Shown piece after piece: positions 19,536 through 27,169 of a DNA stretch of 64,000 nucleotides. Both the position numbers and the translations under genes were made by a program. The stretch's first letter is position 1; each line of letters starts with the position of its first letter. The stretch comes from SHLQ01 sp964562985 (GTDB taxonomy: Bacteria > Actinomycetota > Acidimicrobiia > Acidimicrobiales > SHLQ01). The DNA lies in contig CAZLWE010000005.1 in assembly GCA_964562985.1 (NCBI GenBank), positions 32,722 through 96,721 of the forward strand, written 5' to 3'. Under the pieces are notes generated by a model. That model was not told where the DNA came from. It was given only the letters and a program-made list of their open reading frames with translations, and did not search any database.

Positions 19536-20626
19536 TGAGCACCCCGATTCGTATACTCGACCTCGCAGGTTCGCCAACCCAGATCGGGTCGCGCCACGGT
19601 GAGCTGCACGCGGAAGAGATTCGCAAGTACGCCAACGAACGCGTGGATTTGGTCGCTTCGGGGTTGTGGAGCGGTGGCCCGCTCACGCGAACCGAAGTGC
19701 TCGATATTGCCGACTCGATGCTCGAAGCACACGAGGATTTCGATGCTGCGTTGTTCGAAGAGCAAATAGCAATGGCAACAGCTGCTGGTATCTCGACCGC
19801 AGAGGCCGTCATCGCCGGAGGGTTCACCGACTTCGTCGACACCGTTCGTGCAGTGGTCGGCGGTCCGATCCCAACCGAGGTCATCGAAGACGACTGCACG
19901 GCGATGATCGTTCCCGATAGCCGTGCCTCAGGGCAGGGAATCCTCGGTCAGACCTGGGACATGCACGACAGCGCAACCGAACACGTCGTGCTCTTGCGCA
20001 TTCGCCCAGACGACGCTCCCGCGGCGTTGGTGTTCACCACGACGGGATGTCTCGGACAGATCGGTATGAACGAGGCGGGAGTTTGCGTTGGGATCAACAA
20101 CTTGGTCGGAACCGACGGCACCCGTGGAGTGACGTGGCCATCGGTTGTTCGAGCCATGCTCAAGACCGAGACCGCAGCCGAAGCCAAGAGCGTGCTGCTG
20201 AGTGCCGATCTTGCTGGCGCCCACAACTTCTTGGTCCTCGATAAACACGGCGACGGTTACACCGTTGAAGCAATGCCCTCGGCCAGACCGAGCATCGAGC
20301 TCACGAATGAGCCGATCGTGCACACAAACCACACGGTTCTGCCAGAAGCCACCGCTGTGCAGGCCGACAAGGCCCCGGGGTTGATGGACAGCTCTGCCTC
20401 GAGGTTTGATACCGCAACCGCTTTGCTTGCCGATGGTGACATCGATGTCGAGCGAGTGATGGACATAACCCGCGAACCCGAAGCCATTTGTCAGGCGGCG
20501 GTCGATCCGTATCACATCGAGTCCAGCGGAGCGGCAATCATGCGCCCTTCTACAGGCGACTTCTGGGCGTGCTGGGGCCGCCCCATCGACAACGAGTACG
20601 AGAGGATCAGCTGGGAGAGCGAATGA
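19535..20626 (+). CDS. C45-type Ntn hydrolase / acyltransferase family protein
   Basis: The family (isopenicillin-N acyltransferase-like, peptidase C45) self-cleaves to expose an N-terminal Cys that hydrolyses or transfers amides. The 363-residue product has DDCTAM with the candidate nucleophile at about C121, followed by GQTWDMHDSATEHVVLLRI, a typical core strand pair. NEAGVCVGINNL also fits the family. It is coupled to the aminotransferase by a one-base overlap. In this cluster it could cleave an acylated polyamine or gamma-glutamyl product, replacing PuuD; that is inference. Confidence 0.78.
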   Translation: MSTPIRILDLAGSPTQIGSRHGELHAEEIRKYANERVDLVASGLWSGGPLTRTEVLDIADSMLEAHEDFDAALFEEQIAMATAAGISTAEAVIAGGFTDFVDTVRAVVGGPIPTEVIEDDCTAMIVPDSRASGQGILGQTWDMHDSATEHVVLLRIRPDDAPAALVFTTTGCLGQIGMNEAGVCVGINNLVGTDGTRGVTWPSVVRAMLKTETAAEAKSVLLSADLAGAHNFLVLDKHGDGYTVEAMPSARPSIELTNEPIVHTNHTVLPEATAVQADKAPGLMDSSASRFDTATALLADGDIDVERVMDITREPEAICQAAVDPYHIESSGAAIMRPSTGDFWACWGRPIDNEYERISWESE

Positions 20627-20708
20627 GGACTTCTCGACCTACCGACTTCCAGCGCCCCTGCGAGGCCAGCCGCCCATATCACGGCCGCCGGCCTGGCCAG
20701 ACTGCGCG

Positions 20709-21401
20709 GTGCGGACAATGACTCTCGTCGCTACGGGACCAACCTCCGGACTGCAATACGTGCGGATTGAGCCGCATATGTGCAAGGCACTTGAAGCTCT
20801 TGAGCTTGAAGCGTTCCCGACCGCCGATCCGGCCGATCTCTATGACGAGGGCGAATTGTTGCATGTGGCCGCCGAGTTCCCCGAGGGGAGCGTGATCGGA
20901 TTCGACGGCGACCAGCGCGACGAACCCGTAGCTGTGGGCTTGGGAGTACGGGCCCACTTCGACTTTGCGAATCCTCAGCACAACCTGAAGGACTTCTTCC
21001 GAGATGCACAGACCGAGTCCGGCGACGATCCGACCGGCCCCTGGTACTACGGCACCGACATCGTGGTGCGTCCCGATTATCGCCGACGCGGCATCGGGCG
21101 CGAACTCTACGACCTGCGCAAGCAGATCTGCGCCGACTTGAAGCTCGCGGGGATTATCGCGGGCGGTGTCATACCCGGCTATGCCGAGCACAAGGACACG
21201 ATCTCGGCTGACGAGTACATCGAGAAGGTCGTCGCAGGGGAACTGTATGACCCGACCTTGACGTTTCAGCTGGAGAACGGGTTTGAAGCGCCGTGCGCAC
21301 TCAAGAACTACATGAAAGACCCAGCGGTCGACGACTACGCGTCGCTGATCGTGTGGCACAACCCGGACTACTCCGCACCTAGTGATGAGGTGGCCTCATG
21401 A
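20709..21401 (+). CDS. GNAT-family N-acetyltransferase
   Basis: GNAT enzymes move acetyl groups from acetyl-CoA to amines. The 230-residue product has the acetyl-CoA-binding motif VVRPDYRRRGIGRELYDLR in its middle and a family-like C-terminal part. GTG 20709 or ATG 20718 may be the start. It overlaps the regulator gene by 4 bp and lies inside the polyamine cluster, so polyamine acetylation before oxidation is a reasonable guess, not shown by sequence. The C-terminal 70 residues are longer than in minimal GNATs. Confidence 0.75.
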   Translation: MRTMTLVATGPTSGLQYVRIEPHMCKALEALELEAFPTADPADLYDEGELLHVAAEFPEGSVIGFDGDQRDEPVAVGLGVRAHFDFANPQHNLKDFFRDAQTESGDDPTGPWYYGTDIVVRPDYRRRGIGRELYDLRKQICADLKLAGIIAGGVIPGYAEHKDTISADEYIEKVVAGELYDPTLTFQLENGFEAPCALKNYMKDPAVDDYASLIVWHNPDYSAPSDEVAS

Positions 21402-21850
21402 CGGCGATCACCATTGATGAAATCGACCGCGAACTCATCCGGGCGTTACAGGCCGATGGCCGAGCGTCGTACATGGACCTGAGTCGCCTTGTCGGGTTAA
21501 GCGATGCAGCGTGTCGCCAACGGGTGATGCGCTTGCTCGAAGAAGAAGTCATCGACATCGTTGCGGTCACCGACCCGGTGAAGTTAGGACTTGAGTTCCA
21601 GGCATTGCTCGGGATCAGCGTGAGCTGTGACGTGCGCCAAATCGCCGCCGCAATCGAGGCTTACGACGATGCCGTGTATGTCGTGATGGCAACGGGCCGG
21701 TTCGATCTGCTGGTGGAGCTCGTGAGTCAAGATCGCGAGAGTTTCGTCGGTGTTTCAAACGCAATACGAACAATGGATGGCGTTGCCGGTGTCGAAGTGA
21801 TGTCGTATCTCGGAATAACCAAACAGACCTACGACTGGGGAGTCGGCTAA
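21398..21850 (+). CDS. Lrp/AsnC-family transcriptional regulator
   Basis: Lrp/AsnC proteins are octameric regulators that often sense amino acids or amines. The 150-residue product has an N-terminal winged helix-turn-helix (IDEIDRELIRALQADGR, then SRLVGLSDAACRQRVMRL) and a C-terminal RAM ligand-binding domain (VYVVMATGRFDLLVELV). It overlaps the GNAT gene by ATGA and is 2 bp from potA, so it most likely controls this polyamine operon. A small palindrome CTGAATTTCAG (18108-18118) in the oxidase-aminotransferase gap is a possible but unproven target. Confidence 0.88.
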   Translation: MTAITIDEIDRELIRALQADGRASYMDLSRLVGLSDAACRQRVMRLLEEEVIDIVAVTDPVKLGLEFQALLGISVSCDVRQIAAAIEAYDDAVYVVMATGRFDLLVELVSQDRESFVGVSNAIRTMDGVAGVEVMSYLGITKQTYDWGVG

Positions 21851-21852
21851 GC

Positions 21853-22941
21853 ATGTCCAGCGAACCCACTGCACAAACAGCAGTGACGATCTCGGGGGTT
21901 ACGAAACGCTTTGGCGACGTCGTAGCCGTCGACAACATCGATCTCGACATTGCCGATGGCGAGTTCTTCGCAATGCTCGGCCCGTCGGGCTGTGGCAAGA
22001 CGACGACGCTACGGATGATCGCCGGGCTCGAGTTTCCATCTGAGGGCTCGCTCAAGATCTTCGGCGAGGAAGTCGGCACACTCCCGCCGAACAAACGACC
22101 GGTCAACACCGTGTTCCAGAGCTACGCGCTCTTCCCCCATTTGAGCGTGGTCGACAACGTGAGCTTCGGATTGCGGATGACGGGCACCGCCAAGAAGGAA
22201 GCCAGCGCCCAGGCTCGGGAAATGCTGGAGCTCGTGCAGCTCAACGAGATGGTCGAGCGCAAGCCCAATCAACTCTCGGGCGGCCAACAGCAACGTGTTG
22301 CCTTGGCTCGGGCGTTGGTGAACAAGCCAAAGGTGCTGTTGCTCGATGAACCCTTGGGTGCGCTTGACCTGAAGCTGCGCCAAGAGATGCAGACCGAACT
22401 TAAGTCGTTGCAACGAGAGCTTGGTGTGAGCTTTGTTTTCGTCACGCACGACCAAGAGGAAGCCATGGCGATGTCCGATCGCATCGCGGTGATGAACGAC
22501 GGCCAACTTCTCCAAGTGGGCCCACCGACAGATATCTACGAACGTCCCGCGAACCGATTTGTTGCCGACTTCATCGGCCAGTCGAATTTGCTCGATGCCA
22601 CCGTGCAAGACGCGAACTCCATCGTGTTGACCAACGGAGCCGTGCTCGGAGCTCCAACGATGCACGCGCCGGGCACATCGGTCGCGTTGAGTCTGCGACC
22701 CGAAGCCATCAGCATTGGAGACCGAGGGTCAACGCCGAGTGCAAACGAAACGACCAGCCTCGACGGCACGGTGGCAGAGGTGACCTACCTCGGGCATGCC
22801 ATCGACTACGTCGTCAAGATCGGCTGGATCGATCTTGAAGTGCGCGGCGACGCAACGGCAGGAACGAAACGATTCACCACGGGCGATGAAGTGAGTGTCT
22901 GGTGGGATCGAGAATCCGATTGGGTGGTGGCGAACTCGTGA
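21853..22941 (+). CDS. potA: Spermidine/putrescine ABC transporter ATP-binding protein PotA
   Basis: PotA hydrolyses ATP to drive polyamine import. The 362-residue product has Walker A GPSGCGKTTTLRM near 42-54, the signature LSGGQQQRVALARAL near 140-154, Walker B VLLLDEPLGALD and a C-terminal TOBE-type regulatory domain (VALSLRPEAISI). It is the first transporter gene, coupled to potB by a GTGA overlap. The family also takes iron or other cations, but the full potABCD set and neighbours support polyamines. Confidence 0.92.
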   Translation: MSSEPTAQTAVTISGVTKRFGDVVAVDNIDLDIADGEFFAMLGPSGCGKTTTLRMIAGLEFPSEGSLKIFGEEVGTLPPNKRPVNTVFQSYALFPHLSVVDNVSFGLRMTGTAKKEASAQAREMLELVQLNEMVERKPNQLSGGQQQRVALARALVNKPKVLLLDEPLGALDLKLRQEMQTELKSLQRELGVSFVFVTHDQEEAMAMSDRIAVMNDGQLLQVGPPTDIYERPANRFVADFIGQSNLLDATVQDANSIVLTNGAVLGAPTMHAPGTSVALSLRPEAISIGDRGSTPSANETTSLDGTVAEVTYLGHAIDYVVKIGWIDLEVRGDATAGTKRFTTGDEVSVWWDRESDWVVANS

Positions 22942-23813
22942 CCAGCGCCAAGTTCACCGATATGTCCGCCAAGCACGAGCGGAATCGGCGTCGCCAGGGC
23001 TTCTTGATGGCGTTGCCCGCGTACGCGTATTTGGTGATCTTCTTCGCGGTTCCGCTCGGGATTGTCGTGGTGTATTCCTTCGCCACCCGCAACCGATTTG
23101 GTGGTACGGATCTCGCCGAGTGGAACATCGACTCCTATATTCGACTCTTCGATCCGGTCCTGCGGAACATCTTGATCCGGTCCTTCGGGCTTGCGCTTCT
23201 CACCACCGTGATCTGTTTGCTCGTTGCCTACCCGTTCGCGTACTTCCTAGCCACCCGTAGACCAACGGTCCGCAACCTGGCTTTGGTGTTTGTGATGATC
23301 CCGTTCTGGTCGAACTTCCTCGTCCGTAACTACGCCTGGCGAGTACTTCTCGGTAGTGACGGACCGGTCTCGCAGCTCACACAAGCTCTTGGTCTGGGAG
23401 AGACGCGTATTCTGTTCACTCCAACGGCCATTGTGCTGGGGCTGGTGTACGGGTTCTTGCCCTTCATGATCCTGCCGCTCTATGCGGCGTTGGAACGACT
23501 TGATTGGGCATTGCTTGAGGCGGCGCGAGACCTCGGAGCCACCGGATTCCAGACCCTTCGAAAGGTCACCATTCCTCTATCGATGCCTGGCGTTATCGCC
23601 GGATCGATCCTGGTCTTCATTCCAAGCTTCGGTGCGTTTGTGACCCCGGAGATCCTGGGCGGCGGGCGCGAAGTATTGCTCGGCAGCTTCATTGTGTCGC
23701 AGTTCCTCGAAGCCCGTAACTGGCCTGTCGGAGCGGCAACCTCAACTGTCCTGATGGCGGTTATGTTGGTGTGTGCGTTGCTGTACTTCCGCAAGGGCGG
23801 GAGGACGTTGTAG
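22938..23813 (+). CDS. potB: Polyamine ABC transporter permease PotB
   Basis: This is one of two membrane subunits of the importer. From the GTG at 22938, overlapping the potA stop, the product is 292 residues. It has six predicted membrane helices, starting with ALPAYAYLVIFFAVPLGIVV near 22-41. The EAA loop ALLEAARDLGATGFQTLRKV contacts PotA. A longer upstream frame to 22902 lies inside potA and is rejected. Confidence 0.9.
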   Translation: MTSAKFTDMSAKHERNRRRQGFLMALPAYAYLVIFFAVPLGIVVVYSFATRNRFGGTDLAEWNIDSYIRLFDPVLRNILIRSFGLALLTTVICLLVAYPFAYFLATRRPTVRNLALVFVMIPFWSNFLVRNYAWRVLLGSDGPVSQLTQALGLGETRILFTPTAIVLGLVYGFLPFMILPLYAALERLDWALLEAARDLGATGFQTLRKVTIPLSMPGVIAGSILVFIPSFGAFVTPEILGGGREVLLGSFIVSQFLEARNWPVGAATSTVLMAVMLVCALLYFRKGGRTL

Positions 23814-24637
23814 TGGCGAGCGCAAAGGAACTCCGGGGAGGCGCCAAGTGGGCGCTCAACCTCAACGCCTGGTTGGTGTACTTCTTCTTTTACGCACCGA
23901 TCGCGCTGCTCGTCTTCTTCTCCTTTAGCGATGACAATCTCGTCGGTCGTTGGGGCGGATTCACCACGAGGTGGTACGGCGAGTTCCTCGAGAACGACAA
24001 TGTGCAGAACGCGCTCAACAACTCGATTCGGGTCGCGATCCTGTCGACGGTCATCTCGGTGGTGCTCGGCACCATGGCTGGACTGGCATTGGAGCGCTAC
24101 CGATTCAAGGGCAGCCAAGTCTTTGACGCCCTGTTGTATCTACCGGTGATCGTGCCCGACGTGACCATGGCGGTAATGATGCTGATCTTCTTCACCAGCC
24201 TCGACGACCTGATCGGTCTCCAGATCACACGTGGCTTTTCGACCATCACGCTCGCCCACATAGCGTTCAGCATCAGTTTCGTGTCGATCGTCGTTCGCGC
24301 TCGGCTCGCTGGCACCAGTGAGGTGCTGGAGGAAGCCGCCCAGGATCTCTATGCCTCGAAGTGGCAGACCTTCCGCCACATCACCCTGCCCCAGATTCTT
24401 CCGGGCATCGTCGGCGGAGGCTTGTTGGCGTTGACCTTGTCGCTCGACGATGTCGTCATCACCCAGTTCGTAAGCGGGCCTGGCTCAACCACGTTGCCCG
24501 TCTTCGTCTTCGGCCTTATTCGTCGCGGTGTCTCTCCGCTCATCAACGCCGTTTCGGTAGTGATGCTTGCGGCATCGGTCCTTCTCGTCCTCTTGTCGCT
24601 GCTGGCCCAGCGTGCGAGAGACGGTTCGGTCACATGA
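23813..24637 (+). CDS. potC: Polyamine ABC transporter permease PotC
   Basis: This is the second permease of the importer. GTG 23813 overlaps the last base of the potB stop and follows GGGAGGA by about 6 bp; the product is 274 residues. It has an N-terminal helix LVYFFFYAPIALLVFFSF, five further helices and the EAA loop VLEEAAQDLYASKWQTFRHI. The VASAKELRGG start replaces an ATG-initiated frame that would lie inside potB. Confidence 0.9.
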   Translation: MASAKELRGGAKWALNLNAWLVYFFFYAPIALLVFFSFSDDNLVGRWGGFTTRWYGEFLENDNVQNALNNSIRVAILSTVISVVLGTMAGLALERYRFKGSQVFDALLYLPVIVPDVTMAVMMLIFFTSLDDLIGLQITRGFSTITLAHIAFSISFVSIVVRARLAGTSEVLEEAAQDLYASKWQTFRHITLPQILPGIVGGGLLALTLSLDDVVITQFVSGPGSTTLPVFVFGLIRRGVSPLINAVSVVMLAASVLLVLLSLLAQRARDGSVT

Positions 24638-24689
24638 TCTATCCGATTATCAACAACAAAAGCAAAGCACATCAACCTGGGAGGGAATT

Positions 24690-25853
24690 GTGAAATCAAG
24701 AAAGAACACGCGGCTAATAGCTGCGTTCTTAGCAATATCGGTCATCGCCGCAGCATGTGGCGGAGGCGACGAAGTTGCCAGCGACGCTGGTAGCGATGGC
24801 GCTGCGGAGAGCAGCGATGGTGTTCAGACCGTCTCTGCGTCTGAATGCACCGCAGGACAAGTCGATGGCGACCTCGCCATCTTCAACTGGACCGAGTACA
24901 TCGATCCGCAACTCCTCGTCGACTTCTCCGAAGAATTCGGCGTCAATGTCACCGAGGACAACTACGACTCGAACGAGGCGATGCAGCCAATCATCAACGC
25001 TGGTGGTTCGGGCTTCGACTTCATCGTGCCTTCCGACTACATGGTCGGCATCATGATCGATGCAGGAAACCTGCAACCGCTCAACCGCGATGCAATCCCA
25101 AATCTTGCGAACCTCGCTCCTGATTTTGCTGAAGGCCTGCCCTTCGATCCAGGCGCCGAGTTCAGCGCTCCATACCAGTGGGGAACCACCGGTCTTGGCG
25201 TGGATATCTCGGTTGTCGGCGAAGATTTCCCGCGGACGTGGGGTCTGATCTTCGATCCGGAAATCGCCGCAGAGTACGGCCTCGAAGGCCAATTCTCGAC
25301 GCTGTTGAACGATCCTCGTGAGACCTTGGGCGCTGCGCTCAAGTTCCTCGGCTTCTCGCTCAACACCACCGACCCAGACGAACTTCAACAGGCTGAAGAA
25401 CTGATCGCTTCGACCCTCGACCGCATTGCTGCGTTCGAGTCGGATCAGTACGACGAGCTTCTCGTCCAGGGTGAAGCTGCAGTGACCCACGGTTACAGCG
25501 GCAACTTCCTCTTCCAGTTCCTCGATGCAGAGAACCCAGAGAACTTCACCTACTTCGTTCCTGAAGAGGGCGGCACGCGCTGGATCGACAACATGGCAAT
25601 TCCATTTGACGCTCCAAACCCCTGCACGGCGCACACCTTCATCAACTTCCTGCTCGACGCCGAGCGTGGTGCACAGTTGACGAACTGGAACCTGTACGCC
25701 AGCCCGAACGAGGCAGCTACCCCGTTCATCGATCAAGAAGTACTCGACGATCCAATCGTTTACCCACTAGACGAATCGAACCTCGAAGAGATCGAAGACA
25801 CCGGCGACTTCGAAATCGAATTCAGCGACGCATTCACCGCAGCACGCGGCTAA
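24690..25853 (+). CDS. potD: Polyamine-binding lipoprotein PotD
   Basis: PotD captures polyamines outside the cell and delivers them to PotBC. GTG 24690, behind GGGAGG, gives 387 residues with a lipoprotein signal (IAAFLAISVIAAAC, lipid-bearing Cys near 23) and a Ser/Asp-rich spacer. The mature type-2 solute-binding fold begins LAIFNWTEYIDPQLLVDFSE, the typical PotD opening, and continues with DFIVPSDYMVGIM. A strong terminator follows. Confidence 0.92.
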   Translation: MKSRKNTRLIAAFLAISVIAAACGGGDEVASDAGSDGAAESSDGVQTVSASECTAGQVDGDLAIFNWTEYIDPQLLVDFSEEFGVNVTEDNYDSNEAMQPIINAGGSGFDFIVPSDYMVGIMIDAGNLQPLNRDAIPNLANLAPDFAEGLPFDPGAEFSAPYQWGTTGLGVDISVVGEDFPRTWGLIFDPEIAAEYGLEGQFSTLLNDPRETLGAALKFLGFSLNTTDPDELQQAEELIASTLDRIAAFESDQYDELLVQGEAAVTHGYSGNFLFQFLDAENPENFTYFVPEEGGTRWIDNMAIPFDAPNPCTAHTFINFLLDAERGAQLTNWNLYASPNEAATPFIDQEVLDDPIVYPLDESNLEEIEDTGDFEIEFSDAFTAARG

Positions 25854-25881
25854 CGACTAGCTGAAGCAATTCGCCACCTAA

Positions 25882-25920
25882 GGACCCCCGGAGCAACGCT
25901 CCGGGGGTCCTGGTGTTTTT
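25882..25920 (+). terminator. Rho-independent terminator after potD
   Basis: GGACCCCCGGAGC (25882-25894) pairs perfectly with GCTCCGGGGGTCC (25898-25910) around an AAC loop. TGGTGTTTTT follows. The 13-bp GC-rich stem with a T-tract closes the polyamine operon. Confidence 0.95.
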
Positions 25921-26134
25921 AGCTGAACTTGGTGGTGGGCCGGGATTGACGTTCGCCGTCGATGATGAGGTCGACCTTCTCGTTGTAGAAGCAGTAGAGG
26001 CCTTGGATGTCGATCACCGTTTCGCCATTACAGATCGCCCGAATGCGCTTGTGGCACGGCTCGAACACTGGCGACGCAGATGCTTGTGAGGTGATGATCC
26101 GATCATGCCAGACGGCTTGCCCGAGGCGCAGGGT
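25919..26134 (-). CDS. Possible small coding remnant downstream of the secreted-protein gene
   Basis: In the same frame as the minus-strand gene ending at 26135, the 71 codons after its TAA stay open until a TAA at 25921-25919. They use G/C-ending codons like real genes. The translation includes LRLGQAVWHDRIITSQ and later VFEPCHKRIRAICNGETVID. No ATG is present; only internal GTGs could start it. It may be a decayed gene, a short GTG-started gene or a stop-interrupted extension of the upstream protein. I do not recognise the family. Confidence 0.35.
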   Translation of the reverse strand, partial: TLRLGQAVWHDRIITSQASASPVFEPCHKRIRAICNGETVIDIQGLYCFYNEKVDLIIDGERQSRPTTKFS

Positions 26135-27022
26135 TTAGCGACTGATGACGGCTTCGAGGTCGTCAACCTCTACGTCGAACACGGCCACTTCGGAGTCGGT
26201 GGCGTAGGAAAGCTCCCAGACGGCGGCGCCAAAGGGAAGCCAATCGAAATCCCAGACGTATTCAGCGGTCATTCGGTACGTACCACTGGCGGGCTGTTCC
26301 CAGTAGGTGTGGCTACAGCCCGGGTTCGACGCTCCGGGAGACCAGGTGGACAGCTCCGCGATCGTGCACGAGAAGATGCCTGAGCCGTCGCCCGGATTGA
26401 TATTGATGCGAACCAAACGGGCCCGAACGCCAACGGTTACCTGCCCTGCGGAGGCGTATTCTGCTGGGGTAATGGTGGGCCCCGGCTGATCGATCCACGT
26501 TTCGACACCGGTAATTTGCCTACCGTCAGGACTCAAGGTGAGCGGCCAAGAATAGATCGGCACGTCCTCCTGATCTCGAATATCGATTTCGGTCAGGACA
26601 CCGCCTACTGGTGCGCCGGGGATGTACTGAATGACCCCGAAGTCCGCAACGGAGCCAGTGTCGTCAAGGCACTGTCGGGCGTAGTGTGTGCCGGGTACGA
26701 GCTGGGGGCCCGTCGTATCCTGGATGAAATCGTCTCCCTGGCGTGCCATGCCCCTGGCGTCGGTGTATTGCTGGGCGAAGTAGCAGGCATATATCGGGCC
26801 ATTGTTTGCGACGACCCCTGGGCCAGACACGGGAACGATCTGTACTTGATCGGAAGCCCAAACGACCCCCGGGCCAGCAGTGCCACCGCTCTGTTGGGCA
26901 TGAACGACTGCGCCATCGGCAGATACCACAAGGAGAGCAGTAATCAGCGCGAAAAGCCACGGTCTACGCCATCTGTGATCTCCTGGTCGCCGCTTGCCCA
27001 CGAATGGAAGTTTGACACACAT
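26135..27022 (-). CDS. Secreted protein of unknown function
   Basis: The 295-residue product has a basic N-terminus (VGKRRPGDHRWRRPW) followed by a hydrophobic signal segment LFALITALLVVSADGAVVHA with likely cleavage near AHA-QQ at about 43. The mature part is rich in Thr/Gly/Pro and aromatic residues. It has few cysteines (about five), which could form disulfides outside the cell. I recognise no domain. The gene faces away from clpB, sharing a 147-bp promoter region that contains the HAIR-like site. Confidence 0.75.
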   Translation of the reverse strand: MCVKLPFVGKRRPGDHRWRRPWLFALITALLVVSADGAVVHAQQSGGTAGPGVVWASDQVQIVPVSGPGVVANNGPIYACYFAQQYTDARGMARQGDDFIQDTTGPQLVPGTHYARQCLDDTGSVADFGVIQYIPGAPVGGVLTEIDIRDQEDVPIYSWPLTLSPDGRQITGVETWIDQPGPTITPAEYASAGQVTVGVRARLVRININPGDGSGIFSCTIAELSTWSPGASNPGCSHTYWEQPASGTYRMTAEYVWDFDWLPFGAAVWELSYATDSEVAVFDVEVDDLEAVISR

Positions 27023-27074
27023 CCAGCAGTCACGAAAAGCGGTAGTTGCTAATGGGAATAAAGAACTACAAGAG

Positions 27075-27099
27075 AAGTTGAGTTATCTGGACTCAACTT
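27075..27099. promoter_or_regulatory. HAIR-type HspR operator before clpB
   Basis: AAGTTGAGT-N7-ACTCAACTT is a perfect 9-bp inverted repeat with the 7-bp spacer of HAIR sites. Its core GTTGAGT-N7-ACTCAAC differs from the consensus by one symmetric base per arm. It lies 70 bp before clpB, nearly the same spacing as the site before dnaK. Confidence 0.9.
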
Positions 27100-27169
27100 T
27101 CGGTTCGTCAAGGGGCGTGAAGTCGTCAGGTGCCGGAGCCGAACAAGTAACGTCGCTCGAGGAGGACGA

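Noticed and set aside
18141..19577. 478-codon open frame opposite the aminotransferase
   Set aside because: Antisense shadow; the plus-strand gene has all class III aminotransferase motifs.
24729..25736. 335-codon frame opposite potD
   Set aside because: Antisense of a lipoprotein gene with a clear lipobox and ribosome site; no family features.
26105..27052. Several plus-strand frames opposite the secreted-protein gene
   Set aside because: They lack signal or family features, while the minus-strand frame has a convincing signal peptide.
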